64,000 bases of DNA from Gemmobacter aquaticus (lineage in GTDB: Bacteria; Pseudomonadota; Alphaproteobacteria; Rhodobacterales; Rhodobacteraceae): the NCBI RefSeq assembly GCF_007859075.1, contig NZ_VOAK01000022.1, forward strand, positions 220,323 through 284,322. Direction: 5' to 3'. Each line of letters begins with the position of its first letter. Position 1 is the stretch's first letter. Below are positions 9,200 to 20,285 of this stretch, one piece after another. The notes below the pieces were generated by a model. That model worked only from the letters and a program-made list of their open reading frames with translations. It was not told the DNA's origin and made no database searches. Position numbers and translations under genes: made by a program.

Positions 9200-9976
9200 A
9201 TGGCCTATGAAACGCTGATCGTCGAGATCGAGGACAACGTCGCGCTGATCCGGTTGAACCGGCCTGACGCGTTGAATGCCCTGAACAGCACCCTGCTGGG
9301 AGAGTTGTCAAAGGCGCTTGCAGCCGCCGACAAGGACGATGCAGTGCGCTGTATCATCATCACCGGATCGGAAAAGGCCTTTGCCGCCGGGGCCGATATC
9401 AAGGAGATGGCCGAGAAGGGCTTTGTCGAGATGTTCGGCGAAGATTTCTTCGCGGCCGAGGCCGAGGCGATCATCCGCACCCGTAAGCCGATCATCGCGG
9501 CCGTATCGGGCTATGCCCTGGGCGGCGGCTGCGAGCTGGCCATGGCCTGTGATTTCATCATCTGCTCGGACACTGCGAAGTTCGGCCAGCCCGAGATCAA
9601 TCTGGGCATCGTCGCGGGCCTTGGTGGCACGCAGCGGCTGACCCGGTTTGTCGGCAAGTCGAAATCCATGGACATGCACCTGACCGGCCGCTTCATGGAT
9701 GCCGCCGAAGCCGAGCGTTGCGGGCTGGTGAGCCGGGTTGTGCCGGCCAAGGACCTTCTCACCGAAGCCAAGAAGGCGGGCGCCAAGATCGCCGAGAAGT
9801 CGGTGCTGACGGCGATGGTTGTCAAGGAGTGCGTCAGCCGCAGCTATGAGACCACGCTGCGCGAGGGCACGCTGTTCGAGCGGCGGGCCTTCCACGCACT
9901 CTTTGCGAGCGAGGACCAGAAAGAAGGCATGGCCGCCTTCCTTGAAAAGCGGACCCCGCAATTCCGCGACAAGTGA
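9200..9976 (+). CDS. Enoyl-CoA hydratase
   Basis: 258 residues, the typical length of short-chain enoyl-CoA hydratase (crotonase fold). It hydrates trans-2-enoyl-CoA in beta-oxidation. The oxyanion-hole stretch ([17 protein letters not shown]) and [19 protein letters not shown] are present, with both catalytic glutamates visible at about residues 112 and 132. It lies between mutM and rpsT, an arrangement I associate with Rhodobacteraceae. Substrate range is unknown. Confidence 0.93.
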   Translation: MAYETLIVEIEDNVALIRLNRPDALNALNSTLLGELSKALAAADKDDAVRCIIITGSEKAFAAGADIKEMAEKGFVEMFGEDFFAAEAEAIIRTRKPIIAAVSGYALGGGCELAMACDFIICSDTAKFGQPEINLGIVAGLGGTQRLTRFVGKSKSMDMHLTGRFMDAAEAERCGLVSRVVPAKDLLTEAKKAGAKIAEKSVLTAMVVKECVSRSYETTLREGTLFERRAFHALFASEDQKEGMAAFLEKRTPQFRDK

Positions 9977-10013
9977 GGGGTTTCCAACCCCGGTAAATTG
10001 CACTATAGCCCCG

Positions 10014-10031
10014 GCCCACATGCGCGTGGGC
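10014..10031 (+). other. Hairpin in the rpsT leader
   Basis: GCCCAC and GTGGGC form a 6-bp inverted repeat with a 6-nt loop, about 90 nt before the rpsT start. No T-run follows, so it is not a terminator. It could be part of the leader structure. S20 regulates its own translation in E. coli, but nothing here shows that directly. Confidence 0.3.
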
Positions 10032-10123
10032 CCGCTTAGGCAAGAATCAGATCCCCTCTTTCCAGAGGTGGTCGTCCTTGGGTCTTTGCTGCAATCGAAA
10101 CAAAGATCTGAAGGAAAAGTCCC

Positions 10124-10390
10124 ATGGCAAATACGCCCCAGTCCAAAAAGCGCGCCCGCCAGTCGGAAACCCGCTACGCCATCAACAAGGCGCGCCGTTC
10201 GCGCATCCGCACCTACCTGCGCAAGGTCGAAGAAGCGATCGCTTCGGGCGACCAGACTGCTGCTGCCGAGGCGCTGAAGAATGCCCAGCCGGAGCTGGCT
10301 CGCGGCATCACCAAAGGCGTTCTGCACAAGAACACCGTCGCGCGCAAAATGTCGCGCCTGTCCTCGCGTGTGAAGGCCCTGAACGCCTGA
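10124..10390 (+). CDS. rpsT: 30S ribosomal protein S20
   Basis: 88 residues, highly basic, with the S20 opening [18 protein letters not shown] and the helical [13 protein letters not shown] region. It binds 16S rRNA early in small-subunit assembly. A ribosome site (GAAGGAAAA) precedes the ATG. It is followed by a strong intrinsic terminator and then by the dnaA upstream region, so it appears to be monocistronic. Confidence 0.98.
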   Translation: MANTPQSKKRARQSETRYAINKARRSRIRTYLRKVEEAIASGDQTAAAEALKNAQPELARGITKGVLHKNTVARKMSRLSSRVKALNA

Positions 10391-10440
10391 ACCTACCCTG
10401 CCGACCCGAATCCGGGTGGTGCATGAAGAGCTTGCCTTAA

Positions 10441-10465
10441 GCGCGCCGATCGGCGCGCTTTTTGC
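10441..10465 (+). terminator. Intrinsic terminator of rpsT
   Basis: A perfect palindromic stem GCGCGCCGATCGGCGCGC is followed directly by a TTTTT run. It lies 50 nt after the rpsT stop, so it ends the rpsT transcript and separates it from dnaA. Confidence 0.9.
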
Positions 10466-10933
10466 ATTTTCAAGGGAATTTTCGCGCAATTCCGATGATT
10501 TTAGGTACCTGCGTGGCGCTTTTGCACTGCTTTCCGGATTCGCTACGACGACTCTCGTGTCAACAGCGAAGTTCGGTTGCAGGCCCTGCGGCGGCCTTGC
10601 TAGCTTGCCGATGCGATTCACGGAGTCCTGGGGGACGAGCCGGGAACGCGACCCAGAGGAACGGGCTGCCACCTTGCGTCATAAGACGCAGGATTCCGCA
10701 ATTCCAGGTCGCGATCACATGCTTGAGGGTCTGCGCAGCCTTGCGCCAGATTCGTAGATAGTCAGCGCGTCAGGGTCTTCTCTGACGTGGCTGGTTTCTG
10801 CGTGCCAAGCTTATCCCCTGTCAGGCCTCGCCGGTGTCCGGATTCGTTCGGGCATGGGTCATGTGGGACGTGTTTAAACGGGCGAAATCGCCCCAATCAG
10901 GCCGAAAACGGCGCGGGACGGGTTGGAAGAAAA
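10466..10933 (+). promoter_or_regulatory. dnaA upstream region, no gene seen
   Basis: A 468-bp stretch without a convincing gene; reading frames here lack ribosome sites and family features. It holds two small inverted repeats: TGCGTC-ATAA-GACGCA near 10675-10690 and CGTCAG-N8-CTGACG at 10768-10787. It also has an AT-rich GTTTAAAC palindrome about 60 nt before dnaA. A TTATCC core at 10811 matches only part of the DnaA box consensus TTATCCACA. It probably carries the dnaA promoter. An origin here cannot be claimed from box content. Confidence 0.5.
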
Positions 10934-12349
10934 ATGACGAATGATTCTTGGGGTGAGATTCGTGAGCAGCTTGAGCACCGCCTGGGGAAGAACAACTACA
11001 CCACCTGGATCGAGCCGCTGAAGCTTTCGGATCTGAAGAATGGTGTCGCCCGATTCGAGGTGCCGACGTCTTTCTTTGGTGACTGGGTGAACCGCAATTT
11101 TGCCGACCACATCCGCACGCATCTGAATGCGAACGGCGTTCAGGTTGAACGGGTGGAGTTTGCCGTGCGTCCAGGCACGCGCCGCGCGGCTGCGTCGGCG
11201 CAGGCCGCGGCGGCCAATGGTGCGGCCCCGCGAGCGAAGACTGCATCTGCTGAACGCGCCCCTGCCACCAAGGCGCGCGCCGCCCGGCCGCGCGTGGCAG
11301 ACGAGGATCTGCCCGGCGCACCGCTCGATGCGCGCTTCACTTTTGACAGCTTTGTCGTCGGCAAGCCGAACGAGCTTGCCCATGCCGCCGCGAAACGGGT
11401 GAGCGAGGGGGGGCCGGTCTCGTTCAATCCGCTGTTTCTTTATGGCGGCGTGGGGCTCGGCAAGACGCACCTGATGCATGCCATCGCGCATGAGCTGCAG
11501 GCCCGCCGGCCTGACCTGCGTGTTCTTTATCTCTCGGCCGAGCAGTTCATGTATCGTTTCGTGCAGGCCCTGCGTGACCGGTCGGTGATGGACTTCAAGG
11601 AGATGTTCCGCTCGGTCGATGTGCTGATGGTCGATGATGTACAGTTCATCGCCGGCAAGGATTCGACGCAGGAAGAGTTCTTCCACACCTTCAACGCGCT
11701 GGTTGACCAGAACAAGCAGATCGTGATTTCTGCCGATCGCGCGCCGGGCGAGATCAAGGATCTGGAAGAGCGGATCAAGAGCCGCCTGCAATGCGGCCTG
11801 GTGGTCGATCTTCACCCGACCGACTATGAACTGCGCCTTGGCATCCTGCAGCAGAAGGCCGACTTCTATCGCGACCAGTACCGGGGGCTGACCATCGCAC
11901 CGGGCGTGCTGGAGTTTCTGGCCCATCGCATCACGACCAACGTGCGGGTGCTGGAAGGCGCTCTGACCCGCCTCTTTGCTTTTGCGAGCCTAGTCGGGCG
12001 CGAGATCACCCTTGATCTGACGCAAGACTGCCTTGCCGACATCCTGCGCGCATCGGACCGAAAGGTCACGATCGAGGAGATCCAGCGCAAGGTGGCAGAG
12101 CATTACAACATTCGGCTCTCGGACATGATCGGGCCAAAGCGTCTGCGCAACATCGCCCGTCCGCGCCAGATTGCGATGTATCTCTCCAAGCAGCTGACGC
12201 CGCGCAGCCTGCCCGAGATTGGCCGCCGGTTTGGCGGGCGCGACCACACGACCATCATGCATGGCGTGCGCAAGATCGAAGAGCTTATGGCGACGGACAG
12301 CCAGCTTGCAGATGATCTCCAGCTGCTGAAGCGTTTGCTTCAGGGCTGA
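10934..12349 (+). CDS. dnaA: Chromosomal replication initiator DnaA
   Basis: 471 residues from the ATG at 10934, preceded by GGAAGAAAA. The longer frame upstream has no ribosome site and no family similarity. Domain I (EIREQLEHRLGKNNYTTWIE), an Ala-rich linker (about 80-125), AAA+ domain III with Walker A GGVGLGKTHL (about 171-180) and Walker B VDVLMVDDVQFI, and the DNA-binding domain IV (RFGGRDHTTIMHGVRKI) are all intact. It binds DnaA boxes and melts oriC in its ATP form. A strong terminator follows, so dnaN has its own promoter. Confidence 0.99.
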   Translation: MTNDSWGEIREQLEHRLGKNNYTTWIEPLKLSDLKNGVARFEVPTSFFGDWVNRNFADHIRTHLNANGVQVERVEFAVRPGTRRAAASAQAAAANGAAPRAKTASAERAPATKARAARPRVADEDLPGAPLDARFTFDSFVVGKPNELAHAAAKRVSEGGPVSFNPLFLYGGVGLGKTHLMHAIAHELQARRPDLRVLYLSAEQFMYRFVQALRDRSVMDFKEMFRSVDVLMVDDVQFIAGKDSTQEEFFHTFNALVDQNKQIVISADRAPGEIKDLEERIKSRLQCGLVVDLHPTDYELRLGILQQKADFYRDQYRGLTIAPGVLEFLAHRITTNVRVLEGALTRLFAFASLVGREITLDLTQDCLADILRASDRKVTIEEIQRKVAEHYNIRLSDMIGPKRLRNIARPRQIAMYLSKQLTPRSLPEIGRRFGGRDHTTIMHGVRKIEELMATDSQLADDLQLLKRLLQG

Positions 12350-12360
12350 GGTTGGCGAGG

Positions 12361-12390
12361 GAAAAGGGGGCACTTGCCCCCTTTTCTTTT
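12361..12390 (+). terminator. Intrinsic terminator of dnaA
   Basis: A long perfect stem, GAAAAGGGGG pairing with CCCCCTTTTC around a short loop, ends in TTTT. It starts 12 nt after the dnaA stop. Confidence 0.92.
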
Positions 12391-12577
12391 GACGTCAGCA
12401 ACTTGCCCAGACAGAGACTGTGGCGCGCAGGACCCTTCCGTCGTGCAGTGGCGTGCCCTTCCGCTTGACGGCACTGCCGTTTCTTCGGAATGTCTGCGGA
12501 AAATCGCTTGTGAACCGGCGGGAACAGGATAACGTCTGTGTCCCGCCAGCAAGGCCGGAACCTAGAGGACCATAGGG

Positions 12578-13696
12578 ATGAAGATCAGCATCGAACGCAG
12601 CACGCTTCTGAAGGCCGTGGGGCAGGCGCAATCGGTGGTGGAACGCCGCAACACCATCCCGATCCTTGCGAACGTTCTGATCGAGGCCGAGGGCAATCAG
12701 GTCAGCTTCCGCGCGACCGATCTGGACATCGAGGTGGTCGATAAGGCGCCCGCGATGGTGGAGCGTCCCGGCGCCACCACGGTCTCGGCTGTCATGCTGC
12801 ACGAGATCGTCCGCAAGCTGCCCGACGGCGCGCTGGTCACGCTGGCCGAGGATGCTGCAGCCGGTCGTCTGACGGTGACCGCGGGGCGGTCCACCTTCAA
12901 CCTTGCGACCCTTCCGCGCGAGGATTTCCCGGTCATGGCGACCTCGGAATACACCACGAACTTTGCCGCCCCCGCCCCTGTCCTGCGCCGGCTTTTCGAC
13001 AAGGCAAAATTCGCGATCTCGACCGAGGAGACGCGGTACTACCTGAACGGCGTCTATATGCATGTCGCAACCGGCGAGGATGGCCAGGTGCTGCGCTGCG
13101 TGGCGACCGATGGCCACCGGTTGGCCCGTATCGATGCGCCCCTGCCCGAGGGGGCAACCGGCATGCCGGGCGTCATCGTGCCGCGCAAGACCGTGAACGA
13201 ATTGCGCAAGCTCTTGGATGATGACGAGGCGCAGATTGCGGTTTCGGTCTCGGAGACCAAGGTGCGCTTTGCGACCCCGACGATCACGCTGACCTCGAAG
13301 GTGATCGACGGCACCTTCCCCGACTACACCCGCGTCATCCCGGTGAACAATACCCGCCGGCTGGAGGTTGATGCCTCGGATTTCGCCAAGGCTGTGGACC
13401 GTGTCGCAACCGTATCTTCCGAGCGCAGCCGCGCGGTAAAGCTGAGCCTTGACGAGGACCGGCTGGTCCTGTCAGTCAACGCCCCGGACAGCGGCGCTGC
13501 CGAGGAAGAACTGGCCGTCGCCTATGGGGATGAGCGGCTGGAGATCGGCTTCAACGCCAAGTATCTGCTGGAAATCGCAAGCCAGGTGGACCGCGAGAAC
13601 GCTGTCTTTCTGTTCAACTCGTCGGGTGATCCGACGCTGATGCGCGAAGGCAATGATACCTCGGCGGTCTACGTGGTGATGCCGATGCGCGTCTGA
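12578..13696 (+). CDS. dnaN: DNA polymerase III sliding clamp (beta subunit)
   Basis: 372 residues, normal for the bacterial beta clamp. The opening MKISIERSTLLKAVGQAQSV and the C-terminal YVVMPMRV (the M-P-M-R hydrophobic-cleft end) are diagnostic. Three clamp domains can be placed at about 1-125, 126-250 and 251-372. The dimer encircles DNA and tethers PolIII and repair polymerases. It lies 228 bp behind dnaA, past that gene's terminator. AGAGGACCATAGGG lies upstream of the ATG. Confidence 0.98.
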   Translation: MKISIERSTLLKAVGQAQSVVERRNTIPILANVLIEAEGNQVSFRATDLDIEVVDKAPAMVERPGATTVSAVMLHEIVRKLPDGALVTLAEDAAAGRLTVTAGRSTFNLATLPREDFPVMATSEYTTNFAAPAPVLRRLFDKAKFAISTEETRYYLNGVYMHVATGEDGQVLRCVATDGHRLARIDAPLPEGATGMPGVIVPRKTVNELRKLLDDDEAQIAVSVSETKVRFATPTITLTSKVIDGTFPDYTRVIPVNNTRRLEVDASDFAKAVDRVATVSSERSRAVKLSLDEDRLVLSVNAPDSGAAEEELAVAYGDERLEIGFNAKYLLEIASQVDRENAVFLFNSSGDPTLMREGNDTSAVYVVMPMRV

Positions 13697-13707
13697 GCGG
13701 CGCGCGC

Positions 13708-13726
13708 CGGGGGTTTTGCCCCCGGA
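13708..13726 (+). other. GC-rich hairpin after dnaN
   Basis: CCGGGGG and CCCCCGG flank TTTTG in the 68-bp gap between dnaN and recF, 11 nt after the dnaN stop. No T-run follows, so it is at best a weak terminator or an mRNA 3'-stabilising hairpin that lets some transcription continue into recF. Confidence 0.5.
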
Positions 13727-13764
13727 CCCCCAAGGTAAGTGGACCAGAATGAAAGGGGAGCGGC

Positions 13765-14862
13765 GTGAGTGGCTTGGCCATCCTCTCGCTGGTACTGTCG
13801 CATTTCCGTAGCCATCGCGCCGCCCGGCTGGAGTTTGACGGGCGGCCTGTGGCGCTGGTGGGGGCGAACGGGGCGGGCAAGACCAATATTCTCGAGGCGA
13901 TATCGCTGCTGTCACCTGGCCGGGGGCTGCGTGGTGCATCGGCGGATGAGTTGGGCCGGCGGCCCGAAGCGATCGGCTGGAAGGTTCAGGCGCGCGTCGC
14001 GGGGATTTCTGCCGCCCATGAGGTCGAAACATGGGCCGAGGGTGGCGCGGCGCGACTGGTGCGCGTCGATGGAAAATCCGCACCACAGGTGGCCTTGGCC
14101 CGCATCCTGCGGATGGTCTGGCTGGTGCCCAGCATGGACCGGCTCTGGCTTGAGGGCGCCGAGGGGCGGCGGCGATTTCTGGACCGTCTGACCCTGAGCT
14201 TTGCCCCCGATCACGCCGAGGCGGTTCTGGCCTATGACAAGGCGATGCGCGACCGCAACCGCCTGTTGAGGGACGAGGTATCGGACCCCCATTGGTATGG
14301 GGCGCTCGAGGCGCAGATGGCATCCTCGGGTGCTGCGATCCAGCGGAACCGGTCCGCGACCGTCGCGCGGTTGCTGGCGGCGCAAGAAGGGGCCGAGACC
14401 GCGTTCCCGCAGGCGAGCCTTGCCATCGTTTCCCCCGATGAATTGCCTGACGATCTGGCGCAGGCTCTGGCGCAAAACCGTCGGCGCGATATGGCCGCAG
14501 GGCGCGCGCTGGTGGGACCGCATCGTGCCGATCTGGCGGCTGTGTTCACGGCCAAGGGCGTGGCTGCGGACCAGTGTTCGACTGGTGAGCAAAAGGCGCT
14601 GTTGATCAGCCTGATCCTTGCCAATGCGCGCGCGCTTGCAGCCGATCTGGGGCGACCCCCGATCCTGCTGCTCGATGAGGTTGCGGCGCATCTGGACGCA
14701 GGCCGCCGGGCCGCGCTTTATGACGAGCTTTGTGCCGTGGGGGCGCAGGCGATCATGACGGGAACCGAGCCCGGCCTGTTTGACAGTCTGGGTGCGCGCG
14801 GGCAAAGCTTCATGGTCGCCGATGAGGGCGGACAGTCGATCATCACGGAGGTGAAGGCATGA
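13765..14862 (+). CDS. recF: DNA replication and repair protein RecF
   Basis: 365 residues, starting with GTG at 13765; GAAAGGGGAG just upstream supports this start. It is an SMC-like ATPase that loads RecA onto gapped DNA together with RecO and RecR. Walker A (VGANGAGKTN, about 32-41), the signature-like STGEQKALL and Walker B (ILLLDEVAAHLD, near 305) are intact. Its stop overlaps the start of a VOC-family gene (ATGA), so the two are coupled. Confidence 0.97.
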   Translation: MSGLAILSLVLSHFRSHRAARLEFDGRPVALVGANGAGKTNILEAISLLSPGRGLRGASADELGRRPEAIGWKVQARVAGISAAHEVETWAEGGAARLVRVDGKSAPQVALARILRMVWLVPSMDRLWLEGAEGRRRFLDRLTLSFAPDHAEAVLAYDKAMRDRNRLLRDEVSDPHWYGALEAQMASSGAAIQRNRSATVARLLAAQEGAETAFPQASLAIVSPDELPDDLAQALAQNRRRDMAAGRALVGPHRADLAAVFTAKGVAADQCSTGEQKALLISLILANARALAADLGRPPILLLDEVAAHLDAGRRAALYDELCAVGAQAIMTGTEPGLFDSLGARGQSFMVADEGGQSIITEVKA

Positions 14863-15287
14863 CCCCGCAGCGCGTGACGCTGATCACCCTTGGCGTGGCC
14901 GATCTGCCGGCCTCGCGTGGTTTTTATGCCCGGCTTGGATGGCAGGAGCATGGGGAAAGCCAGGAGGCTGTCGCCTTCTACCAGATGAACGGCCTTGCGC
15001 TGGCCCTGTTCGGCCTTGCCGATCTGGCCGCGGATCAGGGCCGTGCCGGGGCCGCGCTTGGAACCGGGGCGATGACTTTGGCCCAGAACTTTCTGACCGA
15101 GGCCGAGGTCGATGCCGCATTTGAAGCGGCCCTTGCCGCCGGGGCCACGGCACTGAAACGCCCCGAGAAGGTATTCTGGGGCGGCTATTCCGGCTACTGG
15201 GCAGATCCCGATGGCCATGTGTGGGAGGTTGCGATGAACCCGTATTGGCCGCTTGGTGCCGATGGATCGCTGAGGTTGCCGGGATGA
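14859..15287 (+). CDS. VOC (glyoxalase/bleomycin-resistance fold) family protein
   Basis: 142 residues. The repeated beta-alpha-beta-beta-beta pattern of the vicinal-oxygen-chelate fold is visible (VTLITLGVADLPASRGFYAR near the start, GYSGYWADPDGHVWEVAMNP at the end). Members bind a metal and act as lyases, dioxygenases or resistance proteins, and the sequence does not tell which. It is translationally coupled to recF before it and to a LysE-type gene after it, each by a 4-nt ATGA overlap. Confidence 0.85.
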   Translation: MTPQRVTLITLGVADLPASRGFYARLGWQEHGESQEAVAFYQMNGLALALFGLADLAADQGRAGAALGTGAMTLAQNFLTEAEVDAAFEAALAAGATALKRPEKVFWGGYSGYWADPDGHVWEVAMNPYWPLGADGSLRLPG

Positions 15288-15904
15288 CCGTCACCTTCTG
15301 GCAACTTCTGGTCTATGCAGGCGGCATGGCCGCACTTTGGGCGGTGCCCGGTCCGGTCTGGGTGGCACTTCTGGCGCGGGCGCTCTCTGGCGGCTTTGCA
15401 GCCGCATGGCCATTGGCGGTGGGCGTGGCGCTCGGCGATTTGCTGTGGCCGCTTTCGGCAATCCTCGGCTTGTCGTGGATCCATTCGGTTTATGGCGACA
15501 TCCTGAGCCTGCTCAGATGGGTGGCGGCGGCGGTCTTTCTCGGCATGGGGATCCTGCTGATCCGCAAGAAGCCGCAGGCGCCGGGCACCGACAGCCGCTT
15601 GACGCGGCCTGGGATCTGGGCGGGGTTCTCGGTTGGTGTGGCGGCCGTGGTGGGCAACCCCAAGGCGATCCTCTTCTACATGGGTGCGCTACCGGGATTT
15701 TTTGATCTGTCGCGTCTGACCGCGCCCGACATCACGGCGATCATCCTGATTTCGGCCCTGGTGCCGATGGCCGGAAACCTTGCGCTTGCGCTGTTTCTTG
15801 ACCGTGCCCGGCAACTGCTGTCCTCGCCCAAAAACATCCATCGGCTGAACCTTGCCTCGGGCATCATGCTGATCGGTGTCGCGCTGGCGATTCCCTTCCT
15901 GTGA
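15284..15904 (+). CDS. LysE/RhtB-family amino-acid exporter
   Basis: 206 residues from the ATG at 15284, which overlaps the VOC stop. It is very hydrophobic, with about six membrane segments. The N-terminal half has the LysE-family pattern (PGPVWVALLARALSGGFAAA, then GVALGDLLW), and a later GNPKAILFY matches the second conserved block. It should export amino acids or similar metabolites across the inner membrane, with unknown substrate. It stands between recF and gyrB. Confidence 0.87.
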   Translation: MTVTFWQLLVYAGGMAALWAVPGPVWVALLARALSGGFAAAWPLAVGVALGDLLWPLSAILGLSWIHSVYGDILSLLRWVAAAVFLGMGILLIRKKPQAPGTDSRLTRPGIWAGFSVGVAAVVGNPKAILFYMGALPGFFDLSRLTAPDITAIILISALVPMAGNLALALFLDRARQLLSSPKNIHRLNLASGIMLIGVALAIPFL

Positions 15905-15954
15905 CCCCAAATATTGTGTCGCAGGGGTGACATTCCCCGCCCCAACCGCTATAA

Positions 15955-18435
<2,481 letters not shown>

Positions 18436-18456
18436 ACCGGGCCCCTGGTGCCTGAT

Positions 18457-18484
18457 GCAGGGGCCTCGGCCCCTGCTTTGTTTC
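18457..18484 (+). terminator. Intrinsic terminator of gyrB
   Basis: GCAGGGGCC and GGCCCCTGC form a perfect 9-bp stem, followed by TTTGTTT. It lies between gyrB and serB. Confidence 0.85.
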
Positions 18485-18497
18485 GCGGAGTAACCCC

Positions 18498-19373
18498 ATG
18501 TTCACCGTCACCCTGCTGACCAACCCGGACACCCCGCTGGTCGATCGCGCCACCGTCGAATCCCTGCGTAATGCCTGGGGTGGTGGCGATGCGCGCTGGC
18601 TCGACCCCGGCGTAGCTGCGGAATTCGCGGTGCCCGCAATGCCCGAAAACCGCTGGCAGGTGTGGGAGGATATGCAGTCCCTGAAAGTCGATCTGGTGGT
18701 GCAGCCGACGGAAGGGCGCCGCAAGCGCCTGTTGCTGGCGGATATGGACAGCACGATGATCCAGCAGGAATGCATCGACGAGCTTGCCGACGAGGCTGGC
18801 GTGGGGGCTTACGTTGCGGGCATCACCGCGCGCGCCATGAACGGCGAGCTGGATTTCGAGGCGGCGCTGAAGGAGCGGGTGGGTCTGTTGAAGGGTCTGC
18901 CCGAGGCGGTGATTGAGCGGGTGTATCGCGACCGCATCACCTTTATGCCCGGTGGGCGGGACCTGATTGCCACGATGAAAGCCAATGGTGGCCATGCGGC
19001 CCTGGTCTCGGGGGGGTTCACCGCCTTTACGGCGCGGGTGGCCGAGGCTTTGGGTTTCGACGAGAACCGCGCGAATACCCTTCATGCCGAGGATGGCAAG
19101 CTGACCGGCACCGTGGCCGAGCCAATCCTTGGCAAACAGGCGAAGCTCGACGCGCTGGAACAGATCAGCGCCCGGCTTGGTCTCGACATGGGCGAAACCA
19201 TGGCAGTGGGCGATGGCGCCAATGATCTGGCCATGCTCAACCGTGCGGGCGCGGGGGTTGCGCTGCATGCCAAACCCTCGGTCGCGGCGCAATGCGATAT
19301 CCGCGTGAACCATGGCGATCTGACGGCGCTTTTGTTCATTCAGGGCTATGCGCGCGAAGATTTCGTAGCCTGA
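18498..19373 (+). CDS. serB: Phosphoserine phosphatase
   Basis: 291 residues. It dephosphorylates O-phosphoserine in the last step of serine synthesis. HAD motifs are complete: DMDST (Asp82 nucleophile, Asp84), SGGFTAFT for motif II, and VGDGANDLAML for motif IV. The first 75 residues form the extra N-terminal regulatory-type domain usual for proteobacterial SerB. A GCGGAG ribosome site precedes the ATG. The gyrB terminator hairpin ends just upstream, so serB is expressed separately. Confidence 0.95.
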   Translation: MFTVTLLTNPDTPLVDRATVESLRNAWGGGDARWLDPGVAAEFAVPAMPENRWQVWEDMQSLKVDLVVQPTEGRRKRLLLADMDSTMIQQECIDELADEAGVGAYVAGITARAMNGELDFEAALKERVGLLKGLPEAVIERVYRDRITFMPGGRDLIATMKANGGHAALVSGGFTAFTARVAEALGFDENRANTLHAEDGKLTGTVAEPILGKQAKLDALEQISARLGLDMGETMAVGDGANDLAMLNRAGAGVALHAKPSVAAQCDIRVNHGDLTALLFIQGYAREDFVA

Positions 19374-19386
19374 CCGCATAGCGCAG

Positions 19387-20145
19387 ATGCTTGAGGTTTC
19401 TGTCGATCCTGCGCTGATGCTGGTCGCAGCGGCCTTCGCTGCGGGCTTTGTCGACAGCATCGCAGGCGGTGGCGGGCTGATATCCTTGCCCGCCTTGATG
19501 CTGGCAGGGGCTGATCCGGTACAGGCGCTTTCGACGAACAAGGTCCAGGGCAGCTTTGGCGCGGCGACAGCGGCGGTTTCCTATGCGCGGGCCGGGCATG
19601 TCGACGTGCGGGCGCAGATCGGCACGGCAGCGCTGGCCTTTGTCGTTGCCGCAACGGGCGCGATGCTGGTCAGCCGGATCTCGACCGATGTGCTGCGGCT
19701 TGGCCTTCCGGTGCTTCTGGTGGGAATCGCGCTCTTTTTCGCGCTGAAGCCCGGCCTGACCGACGAGGATCGCATTGCCCGCATCTCTCCGGCGCTCTTC
19801 TCGGCGGTGATCGTTCCGATGATCGGATTCTATGACGGGCTGATCGGTCCAGGGGCCGGTGCTTTCTATATGATCGGATTCGTGCTGCTCGCGGGCCATG
19901 GCGTGCTGAAGGCGACCGCACATACCAAGTTCCTGAACTTTGCCTCGAACCTTGGTGGGCTTGCTGTCTTTGCCCTGCAGGGCGCGCCATGGTGGGCGGT
20001 GGGGCTTGTCATGGGGGCCGCGCAGATCGGGGGTGCCCGGCTGGGGTCGCGGGTGGCGATGCGCATCGGCGCGCGCGTCATCAAGCCTTTGCTTGTGGTG
20101 ACCTCTTCCCTGCTCGCGGCACGGCTGATCTGGCAGATGACCTGA
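19387..20145 (+). CDS. TauE/SafE (TSUP) family membrane transporter
   Basis: 252 residues, about eight hydrophobic segments. The family's duplicated motif is visible at the start (AAFAAGFVDSIAGGGGLISL, then ALSTNKVQGSFGA) and again in the second half (GFYDGLIGPGAGAF, then ATAHTKFLNFASN). TSUP proteins move sulfite, sulfonates or other organic anions; the substrate here is not evident. It starts 14 nt after serB and may be co-transcribed. Confidence 0.88.
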   Translation: MLEVSVDPALMLVAAAFAAGFVDSIAGGGGLISLPALMLAGADPVQALSTNKVQGSFGAATAAVSYARAGHVDVRAQIGTAALAFVVAATGAMLVSRISTDVLRLGLPVLLVGIALFFALKPGLTDEDRIARISPALFSAVIVPMIGFYDGLIGPGAGAFYMIGFVLLAGHGVLKATAHTKFLNFASNLGGLAVFALQGAPWWAVGLVMGAAQIGGARLGSRVAMRIGARVIKPLLVVTSSLLAARLIWQMT

Positions 20146-20285
20146 GAGCGGATTCGCGCAGGGGCAGAGTCACCGGCCTGCCATGATTTCGTGATTAATT
20201 GGCTTATTCCGATGCATGGGGGTTGACGGCACACCCGCCGGGCCGTCTCTTTCGACCAAAGCTGCCAACAACTGCCGAGTCCATC

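Noticed and set aside
10466..10933. Replication origin in the rpsT-dnaA gap
   Set aside because: Only partial DnaA-box cores were found, and no repeated boxes with a clear AT-rich unwinding stretch, so the call is not supported.
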